From positions 1 through 64,000 of the forward strand of contig NZ_JALCZU010000004.1 in assembly GCF_023522835.1 (NCBI RefSeq): a stretch of 64,000 bases of DNA, written 5' to 3'. Both the position numbers and the translations under genes were made by a program. Origin of the DNA: Oceanobacillus saliphilus (GTDB lineage: Bacteria; Bacillota; Bacilli; Bacillales; Amphibacillaceae). The number at the start of each line of letters is the position of its first letter. Positions within the stretch are counted from its first letter, which is position 1. Below, one piece after another: positions 63,622-64,000 of this stretch. The notes under the pieces were generated by a model. It had not been told where the DNA came from. It saw only the letters and a program-made list of their open reading frames with translations, and searched no databases.

Positions 63622-64000
63622 TTATTCAAAACAGTCGTCAGGTACCCATCCTACCTCACCATTGGAATTCTTCACAAGTGTATACCCGGCACATTTATTT
63701 TCAATAACCCATACCTTTTCATTCTCTGCTACAGATAGAAACGTTGTACTAAGGTCATCTGTGCAACATACTTTCCCCTCTGAAGATGCGATGTATTCGT
63801 TTTTAACCCATTGTTTTATTCCAAGGTTTTTAATTTCGCACAGTGTGAAGTATTCTTCCTTCCCGATTATTTCTAATTCATAATTCGGATATGTAACCGT
63901 TCCGATTCTGCCAGTACTATCTGTATGATTTTTTTTAATCGATGCTTCCTCCGTTAATTCGTCCACATATGTATAGGAGTAATGTCCATTTTCGATGATT
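63622..64000 (-). CDS. SH3-like domain protein, C-terminal part
   Basis: Open to the right window edge without a stop, so the 5' end is missing. At least 125 residues. Two small beta-barrel-like stretches: IGTVTYPNYELEIIGKEEYF with IKQWVKNEYIASSEGKVCC, and SVAENEKVWVIENKCAGYTL with VKNSNGEVGWVPDDCFE, the last like bacterial SH3 ends (GWVP). Four Cys. Whether it is secreted cannot be told. Confidence 0.6.
   Translation of the reverse strand, partial: IIENGHYSYTYVDELTEEASIKKNHTDSTGRIGTVTYPNYELEIIGKEEYFTLCEIKNLGIKQWVKNEYIASSEGKVCCTDDLSTTFLSVAENEKVWVIENKCAGYTLVKNSNGEVGWVPDDCFE

Overview
The window looks like the chromosome of a low-GC, endospore-forming member of the Bacillaceae, closest in feel to Oceanobacillus, Virgibacillus or Lentibacillus. 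The reasons are an AT-rich sequence, strong GGAGG ribosome sites, frequent TTG/GTG starts, a B. subtilis-like queG-yhbB-trmL order, small spore-protein genes (sspL, csgA-like), an S-box and a proline T-box, and an arginine cluster ordered argCJBD-carAB. The genus is inferred from gene style only; no search was run. I see no prophage, insertion sequence, CRISPR array or recognisable defence island. Apart from several intergenic repeats this is ordinary core and niche metabolism.

Layout. 1-3.5 kb: odhA-odhB (2-oxoglutarate dehydrogenase), then a small membrane peptide. 3.6-8.2 kb: minus-strand group ABC-class ATPase, queG, yhbB, trmL, with tRNA-Gly(UCC) just upstream. 8.5-12.1 kb: plus-strand D-amino-acid transaminase, a FlaR-like P-loop kinase and an S9 peptidase. 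12.4-21.1 kb: arginine operon argC-argJ-argB-argD-carA-carB behind one promoter with ArgR-box-like operators; argF is not here. 21.2-28.4 kb: alpha/beta hydrolase, a LnrLMN-like ABC exporter, ctaG, and a LnrJK-like two-component pair whose response regulator is broken by an internal deletion. 28.5-33.4 kb: SAM hydrolase-like protein, hypoxanthine-DNA glycosylase, a 1-kb gene-free stretch with two inverted 115-bp hairpin repeats, an acetyltransferase, a truncated DJ-1/PfpI remnant and a DUF218 protein. 33.5-41.9 kb: two drug exporters, small enzymes, spore genes, DUF421, an acyl-CoA synthetase and a micro-protein. 42-48.3 kb: DEDDh exonuclease, HEPN-like/CBS protein, MBL hydrolase, S-box-controlled YxjG-type methyltransferase, and an enolase-superfamily racemase with its GNAT partner. 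48.4-51.2 kb: proBA behind a proline T-box. 51.6-59.9 kb: NRDE protein, cyanide-insensitive-type cytochrome bd (ythA-ythB plus a CydS-like micro-subunit), convergent cydDC with a Rex operator, and ldh. 60-64 kb: membrane protein, SDR-like protein, YkuK, an Fnr-like regulator, a heavy-metal-associated protein with a perfect FNR box upstream, and a partial SH3-like protein.

How the parts connect. The arginine, proline and methionine genes each carry their classical control element (ArgR operator, T-box, SAM-I riboswitch). The 52-63 kb stretch is a respiration/redox neighbourhood: a terminal bd oxidase, its CydDC assembly exporter under a Rex site, lactate dehydrogenase, and an Fnr-type regulator next to a gene with an FNR box. 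The most notable findings are the intergenic structured repeats (two families of about 115 and 155-185 bp with paired ends, plus a smaller hairpin family), the response-regulator deletion, the Fnr-like protein with a His/Cys-rich N-terminus, and several genes under 50 codons that sit between proper signals.
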